From Hyphomicrobiales bacterium (GTDB lineage: Bacteria > Pseudomonadota > Alphaproteobacteria > Rhizobiales > Beijerinckiaceae): a stretch of DNA of 64,000 bases. Both the position numbers and the translations under genes were made by a program. The stretch spans positions 62,001 to 126,000 of the forward strand of contig JAIXSR010000034.1 in the NCBI GenBank assembly GCA_027484605.1, read 5' to 3'. Shown here one piece after another: positions 27,261-35,602 of the stretch. Under the pieces are notes generated by a model, which worked only from the letters and a program-made list of their open reading frames with translations, searched no databases and was not told the origin of the DNA. Every line of letters begins with the position of its first letter. Within the stretch, counting starts at the first letter, position 1.

Positions 27261-28055
27261 ATGTTCCCGCCCCGCTTTTCCGGCTTTGCCACCCGCCTCG
27301 GCATGGCGATCGCCGCCCTTTTCGTGGCATCGGCCGCCAGCCTGGCCAACGACGCCATGACCTTCACGCTCGGGCGGCTTGATTCGGCGCCGGCCTGCGG
27401 TGCCCCTTGCGCCCAGTTCATCGTGGCGCGTGGCGAGATCTCCCATGGCAGCGCCTTCGGCTATTTCTATGCCCGCAAGCGCGCGGGCGACCGCGATCTC
27501 CCGGTCATCCTGGATTCGCCCGGCGGCTTCGTGATGGGCGCGACCTTCCTCGCGCGGAAATGGCGCGAACTCGAGGTCACCGCCATCGTCGCCGCTGCCG
27601 AACCCACCTGCCGCTGGGGTGGCAATGGCCGCGCCTGCGACCCGCGCGACGCCGATGGCCGGGTCCAGACCTTCAGCCTCGTCTCCGGCGGACGATGTGC
27701 CTCGGCCTGCCCGATGCTGCTGGCCGGCGCCGTGCGCCGGCTCGCCATGTCGGATGCCCGGTTCGGTGTCCATCGCCCGGCGATCAACAAGGAGTCCACG
27801 GCCGGCCGGATCGCCCTCTCGCTGGGCGGAGACGATGCGCGCCTCCAGAAGCGGATCGATGACGACCTGCCCGACCATTTCCAGGCCATGGGCATCGATC
27901 CGCGCCTCGCCGAGCGCTATCACGCCACGCCCAACGAGACGATGGACTGGTTCCCCGTGGCAGAGGCGCGCGCGCTCGGGCTCATCAATGCCCTGCCGGC
28001 AGAGGTGGCGGGGCATCCTGCACTGCCGAAAGCCTTGCTGGACGCGATCCGCTGA
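27261..28055 (+). CDS. Predicted periplasmic ClpP/crotonase-like protein (COG3904 type)
   Basis: 264 residues with a signal peptide (about 1-29). Conserved pieces DSPGGFVMGA and SGGRCASACPMLLAGA match the oxyanion-loop and active-Ser regions of the ClpP/SppA-like superfamily, and RRLAMSDARFGVHRP continues the pattern. Likely a serine peptidase or peptidase-like protein in the periplasm; activity unproven. Divergent from thrS and convergent with yidD, with 13 bp between stops. Confidence 0.78.
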   Translation: MFPPRFSGFATRLGMAIAALFVASAASLANDAMTFTLGRLDSAPACGAPCAQFIVARGEISHGSAFGYFYARKRAGDRDLPVILDSPGGFVMGATFLARKWRELEVTAIVAAAEPTCRWGGNGRACDPRDADGRVQTFSLVSGGRCASACPMLLAGAVRRLAMSDARFGVHRPAINKESTAGRIALSLGGDDARLQKRIDDDLPDHFQAMGIDPRLAERYHATPNETMDWFPVAEARALGLINALPAEVAGHPALPKALLDAIR

Positions 28056-28068
28056 AACAGCCTGTCCC

Positions 28069-28395
28069 CTACCGGGGCCGATCCGGCGCGTCGGAGCCCG
28101 GCTTCATCCCCTCCGGCACCCAGGTCTCCCGCCACCGTCCATAGCGCCAGGGCCGATGCCAGCCGGCATCTCGCGGCAATTCCTCGCACACGAAATCGAG
28201 CCCGGAGGTCCCGCCCGGCCGGCAACGGCAGATGCGCGCCAGCCCCATCCAGCCGCCCGGCCAGACGCCATGTTTTTCAACGGCCTCGATCATGTATTCC
28301 GAGCAGCTCGGCATGTGCCGGCATGTCCGCCCGATCAGCGCGGAGAGCGTGTAGCGATAGAGATAGACCGGCGCGAGGAAGAGACGGCGGATCAC
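28069..28395 (-). CDS. yidD: Membrane protein insertion efficiency factor YidD
   Basis: 108 residues from a GTG start at 28395, seven bases after the stop of the Fe-S scaffold gene, with GGAG upstream. The signature is CRHMPSCSEYMIEAVEKHG, then ICRCRPGG, with the conserved Cys residues of the family. The amphipathic N-terminus LFLAPVYLYRYTLS associates with the inner membrane, where YidD assists YidC. ATG 28461 would give a longer form overlapping the upstream gene by 59 nt and is less likely. The C-terminal tail after residue 75 is longer than usual. Confidence 0.88.
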   Translation of the reverse strand: MIRRLFLAPVYLYRYTLSALIGRTCRHMPSCSEYMIEAVEKHGVWPGGWMGLARICRCRPGGTSGLDFVCEELPRDAGWHRPWRYGRWRETWVPEGMKPGSDAPDRPR

Positions 28396-28402
28396 CGCCC
28401 GC

Positions 28403-28849
28403 CTACTCCGCCGCCACTTTCCGCCGTGCCTCGACCTGGCCGATCGCATCGACCACGGCATCGAAGGTCAGCAGGGTGGAGGCGTGCCGGGCCTTGTAGT
28501 CCCGCACCGGTTCCAGCACACGCAGATCGCCCCATTTGCCGTCCGGAGCCGGTCCGTTCTCTTTCAGCATCCGCCGGGCGACGTCGCGGACCTCGCGCAG
28601 TTCCGCTGCCGTCGAGCCGACGACATGGCGAGCCATGATCGAGGAGGAGGCCTGGCCGAGGGCACAGGCCTTCACCTCATGCGCGAAATCGGTGACGACA
28701 TCGCCCTCCATCGTCAGATCGATGGTCACGGTCGAGCCACAGAGCTTGGAATGGGCGGTCGCGCTGGCATCCGGCGCCGCAAGACGCCCCTGACGGGGAA
28801 TGTCGGCAGCCAGTTCCAGAATGCGGCGGTTATAGACATCGTCGAGCAT
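28403..28849 (-). CDS. IscU/NifU-like iron-sulfur cluster assembly scaffold
   Basis: 148 residues. Two of the three cluster-ligand cysteines of the IscU/SufU fold are present, in KLCGSTVTIDL and EVKACALGQASSS. The third, expected near the C-terminal helix, is replaced: the segment reads KARHASTLLTF, with Ala where the Cys should be. Alphaproteobacterial members of this subgroup often share that change, so its scaffold role is doubtful. The start at 28849 was chosen because the longer frame overlaps poor upstream sequence. Operon with yidD. Confidence 0.83.
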   Translation of the reverse strand: MLDDVYNRRILELAADIPRQGRLAAPDASATAHSKLCGSTVTIDLTMEGDVVTDFAHEVKACALGQASSSIMARHVVGSTAAELREVRDVARRMLKENGPAPDGKWGDLRVLEPVRDYKARHASTLLTFDAVVDAIGQVEARRKVAAE

Positions 28850-29010
28850 GGAGAACCCTCTTGCCTCAAAAGATAAGGCCAAAGCCCCTGAATTGCCATA
28901 AGCTGGCGCCGGTCCCGTTCGGAGAGGCCGCGACAAATTTACTGCGCCGGGGGCAATCCATGCCCGGAACCCTTGCGTAAGATCAGCAACACAACAACAG
29001 GAGGCGCCAC

Positions 29011-29643
29011 ATGGATGCAGTGGTTAAGACCTTTCCCGCCAAATCCTCGATCCGGAAACCCGTCGATCGCCCGTCGCGCGAGGAGGCTGAGGCCGCCGTG
29101 CGCACGCTGATCCGATGGGCCGGCGACGATCCGGCCCGGGAAGGATTGCTGGAAACGCCCAAGCGCGTCGTCAAGGCGTATGAGGAGCTGTTTTCCGGCT
29201 ACCAGAAGGATGCCTCCGAGGCGCTCTCGAAGATCTTCGAGGATGTCGAGGGCTATGATGATCTCGTGCTGGTGAAGGACATTCCGTTCCACTCGCATTG
29301 CGAGCATCACATGGTGCCCTTCGTCGGCAAGGCGCATATCGCCTATTACCCCGAAGGCGGCGTGGTCGGCCTGTCGAAGCTTGCCCGCGTGGTCGATATC
29401 TTCGCCCGGCGGTTGCAGACGCAGGAAACGATGACGGCCGAGATCGTCCAGGCGATCGATGCGGCCCTCCATCCACGCGGCATCGCCGTTGTGATCGAGG
29501 CCGAGCATATGTGCATGTCCATGCGCGGCATCCAGAAGCAGGGCGCCTCGACGACGACCTGCCAGTTCACCGGCATCTTCCGGGATGACCCGTCCGAACA
29601 GGTGCGGTTCTTCACGTTGCTCAATCTCGGGCGCCGCAACTGA
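29011..29643 (+). CDS. folE: GTP cyclohydrolase I
   Basis: A 210-residue enzyme converting GTP to dihydroneopterin triphosphate, the first step of folate synthesis. Diagnostic motifs are [12 protein letters not shown] (zinc Cys and His), [20 protein letters not shown] and [19 protein letters not shown] lies 7 nt before the start. Divergent from the Fe-S scaffold gene and followed by a strong terminator, so hisI downstream has its own promoter. Confidence 0.97.
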   Translation: MDAVVKTFPAKSSIRKPVDRPSREEAEAAVRTLIRWAGDDPAREGLLETPKRVVKAYEELFSGYQKDASEALSKIFEDVEGYDDLVLVKDIPFHSHCEHHMVPFVGKAHIAYYPEGGVVGLSKLARVVDIFARRLQTQETMTAEIVQAIDAALHPRGIAVVIEAEHMCMSMRGIQKQGASTTTCQFTGIFRDDPSEQVRFFTLLNLGRRN

Positions 29644-29719
29644 GCGGGGCCCGTCTTTCCGGATGTTGCTCGCGCCCGGGCCGCGCTCTGCCCGCTCCTC
29701 CCGAGACAGCATCGCCTTG

Positions 29720-29748
29720 AAGGCCGGGCATCAGCCCGGCCTTTTTTC
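29720..29748 (+). terminator. Rho-independent terminator after folE
   Basis: AAGGCCGGG-CATCAG-CCCGGCCTT followed by TTTTCG. Strong stem and T-run. Confidence 0.9.
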
Positions 29749-29813
29749 GTTTCCCGTCAAGGCCTCCCGAGAAAGGGCTTGATTCGGCGCGCCAATCGCC
29801 CAACAACCGCGAC

Positions 29814-30224
29814 ATGTGGACGCCATCGACCCCCTTTGCCCCGCCTGGCACCAAGCTGGACCTCGAGGAAGGCCGGCGGCTCTCGCCGCGCTTCAATGCC
29901 GACGGGCTGATCACGGCCATCACCATGGATCATGCCAGTGGCGAGATCCTGATGCTGGCGCATATGAACGCCGAAGCCCTCGCCCGGACACTTGAAACCG
30001 GCAATGTCTGGTATTTCTCGCGCTCGCGCAACGAATTGTGGCGCAAGGGCGCCACGAGCGGCCACACCCAGAGGCTGGTCGAGATGCGCATCGATTGCGA
30101 TCAGGATGCCGTGCTGCTCAAGGTCGAGCAGATCGGCCCGGCCTGCCATACCAACCGGCGGTCATGCTTCTACCGGCGGGTCGAGGCCGGTGACGAGGGC
30201 TTCACCCTCGTCATCGACAGCTGA
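29814..30224 (+). CDS. hisI: Phosphoribosyl-AMP cyclohydrolase
   Basis: A 136-residue enzyme for the third step of histidine synthesis (opening the purine ring of PR-AMP). It shows [13 protein letters not shown], the Mg site [19 protein letters not shown] and the zinc site [11 protein letters not shown] single-function protein, without the HisE domain. No other his genes are near. It ends 27 bp before the convergent CBS gene. Confidence 0.95.
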   Translation: MWTPSTPFAPPGTKLDLEEGRRLSPRFNADGLITAITMDHASGEILMLAHMNAEALARTLETGNVWYFSRSRNELWRKGATSGHTQRLVEMRIDCDQDAVLLKVEQIGPACHTNRRSCFYRRVEAGDEGFTLVIDS

Positions 30225-30251
30225 CCGCCCGGGCGGGGCGGAAGCCGGCGC

Positions 30252-30683
30252 TCAGCTCGCGGCGATGTAGTCGCGCAGCGTCGCGCTTTCCTGCTCAAGC
30301 TCGGCAAGGCGATGCTTCACCACGTCTCCGATCGAGATCATCCCGTCAAGCCGGCCATCGGCAAGGACGGGGACATGCCGGAACTTGCCGGCTGTCATGA
30401 TCTCCATCACCTGATGGATCGGCGAGGCGGCGACGCAGGTCACGACGCGGCGGGTCATGTGATCGGCCACGCGATCGTTCATGGCGGTTTCGCCACCCTG
30501 CGCCACGGCCCGGACGATATCGCGCTCGGAAAGGATGCCGGCAATGGTGCCGCCGGCGCCGGCGACGACAACGGCACCGATCCGGTGCTCGGCCAGAAGG
30601 GCTGCAGCCTGCTGGAGGCTCTGCCCGGGCTCCACCGTGATGACGGCCCTGCCCTTGTTCGCGAGAATCTTGCCAACACTCAT
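30252..30683 (-). CDS. CBS-domain protein
   Basis: 143 residues made of two CBS motifs (about 8-62 and 75-130), a Bateman module that binds adenine nucleotides. Conserved features are AEHRIGAVVVAGAGGTIAGILSER (split by the window limit on quoting as AEHRIGAVVV and AGILSERD) and TAGKFRHVPVL. No catalytic domain is attached; it probably senses energy state or regulates a partner. Single gene with a long upstream region containing a 19-bp palindrome. Confidence 0.9.
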   Translation of the reverse strand: MSVGKILANKGRAVITVEPGQSLQQAAALLAEHRIGAVVVAGAGGTIAGILSERDIVRAVAQGGETAMNDRVADHMTRRVVTCVAASPIHQVMEIMTAGKFRHVPVLADGRLDGMISIGDVVKHRLAELEQESATLRDYIAAS

Positions 30684-30778
30684 CGGTCGCTCCCTTCGTT
30701 CGCTTCTGGCGCGGCCTGGTCACGCCGACCGCGTGGCCTACGACTTTTGTCTAAATCGACGCCGGACGCAACGCGAAG

Positions 30779-30797
30779 ATGTTGCGCAGCGCAACAT
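30779..30797. promoter_or_regulatory. 19-bp perfect palindrome upstream of the CBS gene
   Basis: ATGTTGCGC-A-GCGCAACAT, nine-base arms around one base, about 95 bp before the CBS start. Likely a protein-binding site for a dimeric regulator. The regulator is not known. Confidence 0.55.
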
Positions 30798-30820
30798 GAA
30801 CATCCGCGAATAGAGGGGCT

Positions 30821-30857
30821 GAAAAAGTAAACGCCGCGCCTGGAGCGAGGCGCGGCG
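30821..30857 (-). terminator. Orphan terminator-like hairpin
   Basis: CGCCGCGCC (30832-30840) / GGCGCGGCG (30849-30857) with an eight-base loop; reading leftward it is followed by TTTACTTTTTC. No coding sequence lies upstream on that strand, so it would end a non-coding or leader transcript. Confidence 0.65.
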
Positions 30858-31099
30858 TGAATTCCTTGGAGCCATTGAAAGCTCTCACATTCCCCGCGAT
30901 TTCGCAATCGACATCCCCGATTAAGGTTACTTTGACCCCGGACTCGACCGCTCCGGCGTTAACGAATGGCGGCACGGTTTTCGCGAGGGAACGGAAGGAT
31001 GGCCCGTCCTGTTCCGGATCGGAACGGTTTGGGCGGCCAAACCAGAAAACACCCTCCGCCTTTCCCGAAAGGGGACGGAACCGAGCCCGGGAAGCTGTC

Positions 31100-31792
31100 A
31101 TGCGTCATTCGTCAATCCGCGCCGTCTACACCTACTGGAACCAGTTGCGCGCCCATCGACCGGCGCCGCTCCGCACGGAGATGGACCCGCGCGCCCTCGC
31201 GCGCGAGCTTGGCGACATCTTTCTGCTGGAAGGCGAGGATGACGAGATGCGGTTCCGGCTCGCGGGGTCTCGCATGGTCCATGCCCTCGGCGACAGCCTG
31301 ACAGGAAAGCCCTTTTCCGCCCTCTGGGAGGAGCAGGCCATGGCCGGTGCCCGCGAGGCCGTGGCGACGATCAACAAGGCGGAGGAACCCATGCTGCTGG
31401 GCATCCGGGTCCCGGATCACACCGACATCATGCCGGCGCCGGAGCAACCCGCGCCGCGCCCCTCGACCTGGCTGAACCTGCGTCCGTTGCCCGGGCCGCG
31501 GATCGAGCGCCGCCGGGCCACGGGCCTCGCCGGGGAACTGCTGCTGCTCCCGCTCCGGCACCCGTCCCGGTCGGGCCGGCGGATTCTCGGCGCCTTCGGC
31601 CTGTTCGATCCGCCAGCCCTGCCCCGGACAAGCCCGGCCCGCATGATGATCTCCGGCGGGCGGATGCTCGGCCGTGACGCCATTCCCCTGCGTGGCTCCG
31701 ACCTGCTTCCCGGCAATGGCGAGCGGCGGGGTCATCTCACAATCCTGCAGGGCAATGGCCCCGGTCCGGCGGTGAAGGGCGAACAGGCTTAA
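31100..31792 (+). CDS. PAS_5 (DUF1457) family protein
   Basis: 230 residues. It begins MRHSSIRAVYTYWNQLR, and the RTEMDPRALARELGDIFLLE segment with FRLAGSRMVHALGDSLTGKP matches the alphaproteobacterial PAS_5 family. A PAS-like sensor fold (about 30-150) is followed by a less conserved Arg/Pro-rich tail. Members are soluble and often affect cell-cycle or developmental signalling, but the function is not established. The start at 31100 was chosen over the longer frame because homology begins there. Confidence 0.82.
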   Translation: MRHSSIRAVYTYWNQLRAHRPAPLRTEMDPRALARELGDIFLLEGEDDEMRFRLAGSRMVHALGDSLTGKPFSALWEEQAMAGAREAVATINKAEEPMLLGIRVPDHTDIMPAPEQPAPRPSTWLNLRPLPGPRIERRRATGLAGELLLLPLRHPSRSGRRILGAFGLFDPPALPRTSPARMMISGGRMLGRDAIPLRGSDLLPGNGERRGHLTILQGNGPGPAVKGEQA

Positions 31793-31850
31793 GGTTTCGT
31801 TTCCGGCTTGGTGGCAAAGTGCTTCATCGCGTTTTTCCACGGGAAATCGG

Positions 31851-32495
31851 ATGACCTTGCCTTTGCTGAAACCTCGGAACTCGTCCGTGCCCCAACGCCT
31901 GTTCCGCATGAGCGACGAACAGCGGCAGGGTCCACGCGTCAAGCTGTCAATCGGCGGCCGCTTCATGCGCCCGGACCGGAACGAACACGGGGCCACGATC
32001 GTCGAGGCCTCGCTGAAGACGATGGATATCCAGACCGATGCCCTGGTTGTCACGGGCGAGCGCATCATCGGCTATTTCTACACGATCGGCCGCATCGAGG
32101 GCACCGTCCTCCGCGTGAAGCCGCGCAGCTTCATCCTCGATCTCGTGACGACCCTCGTGAAGCGCGACCGGCTGGCCAGCCAGCTGATCTGGCTCGCGAA
32201 CCGGGACATCCTCAACCTGCCCGAGGATCGCCGCCATGATCGTGTTGTCCCGAACGATCCGCGGATCAGCGTCCGCTACAAGGCGGCTCCCGACAATGAC
32301 CCCGTCAATGGCCATCTGATCGACGTTTCGCGCTCCGGCGCGGCCCTGTCCATCCGGGGGCATTTCGAGAAGGGCGAGGAGATCATCATCGGCACGACGC
32401 CTGCCCGCGTGGTCCGCGTCTTCGATGGCGGGATCGCGGTGGAATTCCATGGATCCATGCCGGATGCGATGTTCGATGTGAAGATGCGCCTCTGA
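31851..32495 (+). CDS. PilZ-domain protein, two PilZ-like modules
   Basis: 214 residues. The second module (about 135-214) has PRISVRYKA and the c-di-GMP motif DVSRSGAALSI; the first (about 25-110, RQGPRVKLSIGGRFMR onward) is degenerate and lacks the Asp-x-Ser-x-x-Gly. It probably reads c-di-GMP and could connect to the GGDEF-EAL protein further on. The ATG at 31908 (MSDEQRQ) is an alternative start. Ends before a strong terminator. Confidence 0.83.
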   Translation: MTLPLLKPRNSSVPQRLFRMSDEQRQGPRVKLSIGGRFMRPDRNEHGATIVEASLKTMDIQTDALVVTGERIIGYFYTIGRIEGTVLRVKPRSFILDLVTTLVKRDRLASQLIWLANRDILNLPEDRRHDRVVPNDPRISVRYKAAPDNDPVNGHLIDVSRSGAALSIRGHFEKGEEIIIGTTPARVVRVFDGGIAVEFHGSMPDAMFDVKMRL

Positions 32496-32520
32496 CGCCG
32501 GGCCTCCCGATCCGGATTGC

Positions 32521-32549
32521 TGAAGCCGCCCCGCCCGGGCGGCTTTTTC
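32521..32549 (+). terminator. Rho-independent terminator after the PilZ gene
   Basis: GCCGCCC (32525-32531) / GGGCGGC (32537-32543), five-base loop, then TTTTT. Confidence 0.9.
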
Positions 32550-32852
32550 ATGTCCGCAGAAGGACTTGGCATCGCCACTTGATGCTAGCCTTTATTGGCG
32601 CCTAACCAGCCTAGTAAATCCTGATTAATTTCAAAGCGCGCAATTTGATGCGGTTATTCCGGAATCTCAAAATTCTGTATATTCGACAAAGCCTTGCATG
32701 GTTAACCAATTCTGCGCCCTCCAACGGCCTCCTGGACGGGCTGTGCCATGCTTAGAAATCACTTAATGCGACGCTGAAAATCCGAGCACTGAAAATCGCC
32801 GGATTTGAAAAGGAACCATGCGATCACCGCTCTCGACGAACGGGAGGGGTAT
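32550..32852. other. AT-rich upstream region of the BTLCP gene
   Basis: About 300 bp with markedly lower GC than the window average. It contains GGTTAACC (32700-32707) and a direct repeat CTGAAAATC (about 32770-32800). GGGAGGGG near 32843 is the ribosome binding site of the next gene. Probably a complex promoter region; no gene was recognised. Confidence 0.45.
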
Positions 32853-33452
32853 ATGAAGAGCATTCTCGTCAAGACTGTTGGGTGTTTTGGACTCATGATG
32901 CTTGCGAATACTGGAGCGCAGGCACAACAGACCGCAGGCATTGGGGCGGCGACATCACCGCCGCTGGGCTTCGTGCAATTCTGCCGCGACTATCCCGAGG
33001 ATTGCGAGAACCGCAGTTTTGCCCGGACGACGATCCAGCTCAATGAGACGAGCTGGCGGATGATCGTGAAGATCAACGCGGATGTGAACCGCGAGATCAT
33101 CGCCGTCACCGACCAGGATCATTGGGGAACCCCGGAGCATTGGTCCTATCCCGAGGACGGCAAGGGCGATTGCGAGGATTTCGTCCTCGAGAAGCGCCGC
33201 CGCCTCGTCAAGGCCGGCTTCCCGATCCAGACGCTTCTGGTCACGGTGGTGCGCGATCACAAGGGCGACGGTCACGCCGTCCTGACGGTCAAGACCGATC
33301 GTGGCGATTTCATTCTCGACAACCAGGTCGGCAAGATCCTCGCCTGGAAGGAAACCGGCTACCGCTTCATCAAGCGGCAGGCCGACGACAATCCCGCCCG
33401 CTGGGTTTCCCTCGGCGGCATCGATACCAGCACGGTCGCGGCCAGCCGCTGA
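32853..33452 (+). CDS. Transglutaminase-like cysteine peptidase (BTLCP)
   Basis: 199 residues with a signal peptide (about 1-24). The catalytic triad is visible: Cys in GKGDCEDFVLEKR, His in GDGHAVLTV and Asp in FILDNQVG. The bacterial transglutaminase-like cysteine peptidase family includes LapG, the c-di-GMP-controlled periplasmic protease, but no LapD or large adhesin gene is adjacent here. Preceded by GGGAGGGG and followed by a terminator. Confidence 0.9.
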   Translation: MKSILVKTVGCFGLMMLANTGAQAQQTAGIGAATSPPLGFVQFCRDYPEDCENRSFARTTIQLNETSWRMIVKINADVNREIIAVTDQDHWGTPEHWSYPEDGKGDCEDFVLEKRRRLVKAGFPIQTLLVTVVRDHKGDGHAVLTVKTDRGDFILDNQVGKILAWKETGYRFIKRQADDNPARWVSLGGIDTSTVAASR

Positions 33453-33529
33453 CCTCTGAGAACGGAGTTTCGCAAGTCACGGTCAGGTCCCCACCCCACC
33501 CCGTCCCCCCGGATCGGGCTTGCGAGATA

Positions 33530-33570
33530 GGGCCGGTTCGCGTCACCCGCGCGAGCCGGCCCGCCTTTTT
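33530..33570 (+). terminator. Rho-independent terminator after the BTLCP gene
   Basis: GGGCCGG (33530-33536) pairs with CCGGCCC (33556-33562), with inner CGCG pairing; GCCTTTTT follows. Confidence 0.75.
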
Positions 33571-33592
33571 CAGGGCCTGTGAAACCGGCCCT

Positions 33593-34123
33593 TCAGCCCA
33601 CGACCTTGAGGCCGGCGGCAAAGCGCTTCCAGTTGCGGGCATAGCCGGCAGCGGAGCCGCGAAGCCCTTCGAGCGCCTTCTCGTCCAGCGTCCGGATCGC
33701 GCGCGCAGGCGCGCCGACAATCAGCGAGCCCGGCGGAAATTCCTTGCCTTCGGTGACCAGCGCATTGGCGCCGACCAGCGAGCCGGCACCGATCCTGGCG
33801 CCGTTGAGCACCGTCGCGCCCATGCCCACCAGCACATGATCGCCGAGGATGCAGCCATGCAGGATCGCGCCATGCCCGATCGTGCAGCCCCGGCCGAGGG
33901 TCATCGGGAAGCCCATATCCGTATGGAGCATCGCATGTTCCTGGATATTGGTCTCGGGGCCGATGCGGATCGTCTCGTTGTCGCCCCGGATGACCGCACC
34001 GAACCAGATGCCGACATCGGCACCGATCACTACCTTGCCGATCACATGAGCGTCGGGCGCAACCCAGAATTGGCCCGGTCCGGGCGTTTCCGGCGCATGG
34101 CCATCCAGCGAATAGAGCGGCAT
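33593..34123 (-). CDS. Gamma-class carbonic anhydrase family protein
   Basis: A 176-residue left-handed beta-helix protein built of hexapeptide repeats. The zinc His residues are in HAMLHTDMG and GHGAILHGC. Family members (CaiE/YrdA/PaaY type) hydrate CO2 or hydrolyse thioesters. GAGGGAG precedes the start by 7-8 nt. A short membrane protein gene lies 28 bp upstream on the same strand, possibly co-transcribed. Confidence 0.9.
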   Translation of the reverse strand: MPLYSLDGHAPETPGPGQFWVAPDAHVIGKVVIGADVGIWFGAVIRGDNETIRIGPETNIQEHAMLHTDMGFPMTLGRGCTIGHGAILHGCILGDHVLVGMGATVLNGARIGAGSLVGANALVTEGKEFPPGSLIVGAPARAIRTLDEKALEGLRGSAAGYARNWKRFAAGLKVVG

Positions 34124-34151
34124 CGCGATTCTCCCTCTTGGTGCCGCAAGC

Positions 34152-34457
34152 TTATATCAGCCGGAGCAACTGGAAACCGATCGCAATCGACCAGAAGGAG
34201 GCAATGATCGTTGACATCGCCACGAAATGGATGGGGCGCCGCTCATACCGGCGGCCGCGCAGCGTGTTCCGCATGATGATCGCCGGTCCGGCTGCGGCAA
34301 GGAGCGGCAGCGCGACAATCGCGCCCGCCCCGCCCCGGAGCAGCAGGCTGAAGCTGACCGGCTGCTGGCGCCAGGCGGTATAGACCGAGGCGATCAACCC
34401 GGCAAAGGCAAAGCCCAACCCCAGGGCCAGGAAGGAATCGATCTGTTGGGCAGACAT
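34152..34457 (-). CDS. DUF6949 small membrane protein
   Basis: 101 residues with three hydrophobic segments (about 8-28, 40-58, 80-98) and the conserved PAIIMRNTLRGRRYERRP stretch, typical of this Hyphomicrobiales family. Function unknown. The start at 34457 has GGAG 9 nt upstream. Just upstream of the gamma carbonic anhydrase gene on the same strand. Confidence 0.8.
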   Translation of the reverse strand: MSAQQIDSFLALGLGFAFAGLIASVYTAWRQQPVSFSLLLRGGAGAIVALPLLAAAGPAIIMRNTLRGRRYERRPIHFVAMSTIIASFWSIAIGFQLLRLI

Positions 34458-34692
34458 AACGCAGAACTCCGAGACATTGACTTGCCACAACCCGTGCAAG
34501 CCCCGTGCTGCGATCTAATGCGTCAAATCGGGGCAGGAAAACCGGTTTCGTAACCTTTGGTTAACGCTACCGGAGTGTTACAGCCCTGATTTTTCAGGCG
34601 AACCCGGATAGAGGCCTCGAAAGGCGTGCTTTAACCGGCGGAACAGGGCCCCGTCTCCGAATGGGACTGCCGACCGCAACGGAACCGCGCCC

Positions 34693-34707
34693 TTAACGGC
34701 GGATTAA
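34693..34707 (+). promoter_or_regulatory. CtrA-type binding site
   Basis: TTAA-CGGCGGA-TTAA, an exact match to the TTAA-N7-TTAA consensus of the cell-cycle regulator CtrA, followed by CC. It is 25 bp before the start at 34732. Extra TTAAC half-sites at about 34561 and 34632 lie in the same 274-bp gap. Confidence 0.6.
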
Positions 34708-34731
34708 CCATGATCGGGCTTCCATGCCGGC

Positions 34732-35373
34732 ATGAAGCGTCTGGTCATCGCCCTTGCCCTGTTCGGAACCGCGCTCGGTGCGAATGCCGCATTGCTGATG
34801 CGGCAGGGCCCTGCCCGCATGCCGGCCCTTGGCACCGCCAAGGTGGAGCTCGGACGGATCACCCTCTCCGTCCCGCAGGTGCTGATCCGCGAGAAGACCC
34901 AACTGGCCGGCGGCCGGCTCGACCGGCTCGACCTGGCAATGAATATCCAGACCTTCGAGCCCCTGCCCCAGCCTTCGGCGGAGGATCCCTTCCGCCCCAT
35001 GCCGGAACGGCTGACGCTGATCCTGACGGCCTCGCGCGGCGGCCCCATGCCGGCAGAGCTGTTCCAGACCCTCTATGCCCGGTTCCTGACCCGGGAGACC
35101 TGGTCGAATCCCGGCGGGCTGGTCATGCGGCGCTTCCGTCAGGGAACGCCCTACGAGGATCGGGAACTCTATCTCGGCGTCGGCGGGCGCAGGCCCTTCG
35201 TCGCGCTCTGCCCGATCGATGCCCATCGCGAGACGGAGCCCTGTCTCACGCGGATCCGCGTCGGGGAACTGGATGCGGAACTGCGCTTCAATGCCCGCCA
35301 TCTCCCGGAATGGCGGAGGATCCTGCAGGAAGCGAGCACGCTGGCGGAAAGCCTGCCCGTGCCGCAAGGCTAG
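34732..35373 (+). CDS. Exported protein, function unknown
   Basis: 213 residues with an N-terminal signal or anchor (about 1-20, ALALFGTALGANAA). The rest is a mixed alpha/beta domain with LGRITLSVPQVLIREKTQL and two cysteines (CPID and PCLTRIRVG) about 15 residues apart. No family was recognised. The CtrA-type site directly upstream suggests cell-cycle control. Confidence 0.68.
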   Translation: MKRLVIALALFGTALGANAALLMRQGPARMPALGTAKVELGRITLSVPQVLIREKTQLAGGRLDRLDLAMNIQTFEPLPQPSAEDPFRPMPERLTLILTASRGGPMPAELFQTLYARFLTRETWSNPGGLVMRRFRQGTPYEDRELYLGVGGRRPFVALCPIDAHRETEPCLTRIRVGELDAELRFNARHLPEWRRILQEASTLAESLPVPQG

Positions 35374-35382
35374 GCAGCAGCG

Positions 35383-35574
35383 TCAGTCGATTCCCGCCAC
35401 GAAGACGAGCATCAGCGCAACCAGCACGATGCCGCCGACAAGCGAGAAGATCAGCGGTATTCCGTAATACAGGCAGAGGGCAGCGCCACCGGCCGTGCCG
35501 AGCCCGAAGGCGGTCACCACCTTCACCACTTCCTGCACGATCCCGCGGATCAGCTTGCTGAAGAAATCGCCCAT
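35383..35574 (-). CDS. Small membrane protein, function unknown
   Basis: 63 residues. An amphipathic N-terminus (MGDFFSKLIRGIVQEVVKVV) is followed by two hydrophobic segments rich in Gly (about 20-38 and 41-61). It starts 28 bp after the DUF3126 stop on the same strand and converges on the exported-protein gene. No family was recognised. Confidence 0.6.
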   Translation of the reverse strand: MGDFFSKLIRGIVQEVVKVVTAFGLGTAGGAALCLYYGIPLIFSLVGGIVLVALMLVFVAGID

Positions 35575-35602
35575 GCCCGGCAGGCCCCTGGCGCGCCGGG
35601 GA

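Larger units (their letters stand above)
30684..31099. other. Intergenic region with palindrome and orphan terminator
   Basis: A 416-bp gap between the leftward CBS gene and the rightward PAS gene. It holds the palindrome at 30779-30797 and the terminator-like hairpin at 30821-30857. Between 30860 and 31090 there is no recognisable gene; the plus-strand frame that continues into the PAS gene has no supporting start before 31100. A leftward non-coding transcript ending at the hairpin would explain the arrangement. Confidence 0.45.

Noticed and set aside
30751-31101. 116-residue minus-strand open frame across the orphan hairpin
   Set aside because: The terminator hairpin and palindrome lie inside it, there is no good ribosome binding site, and no family was recognised; a non-coding explanation is preferred.
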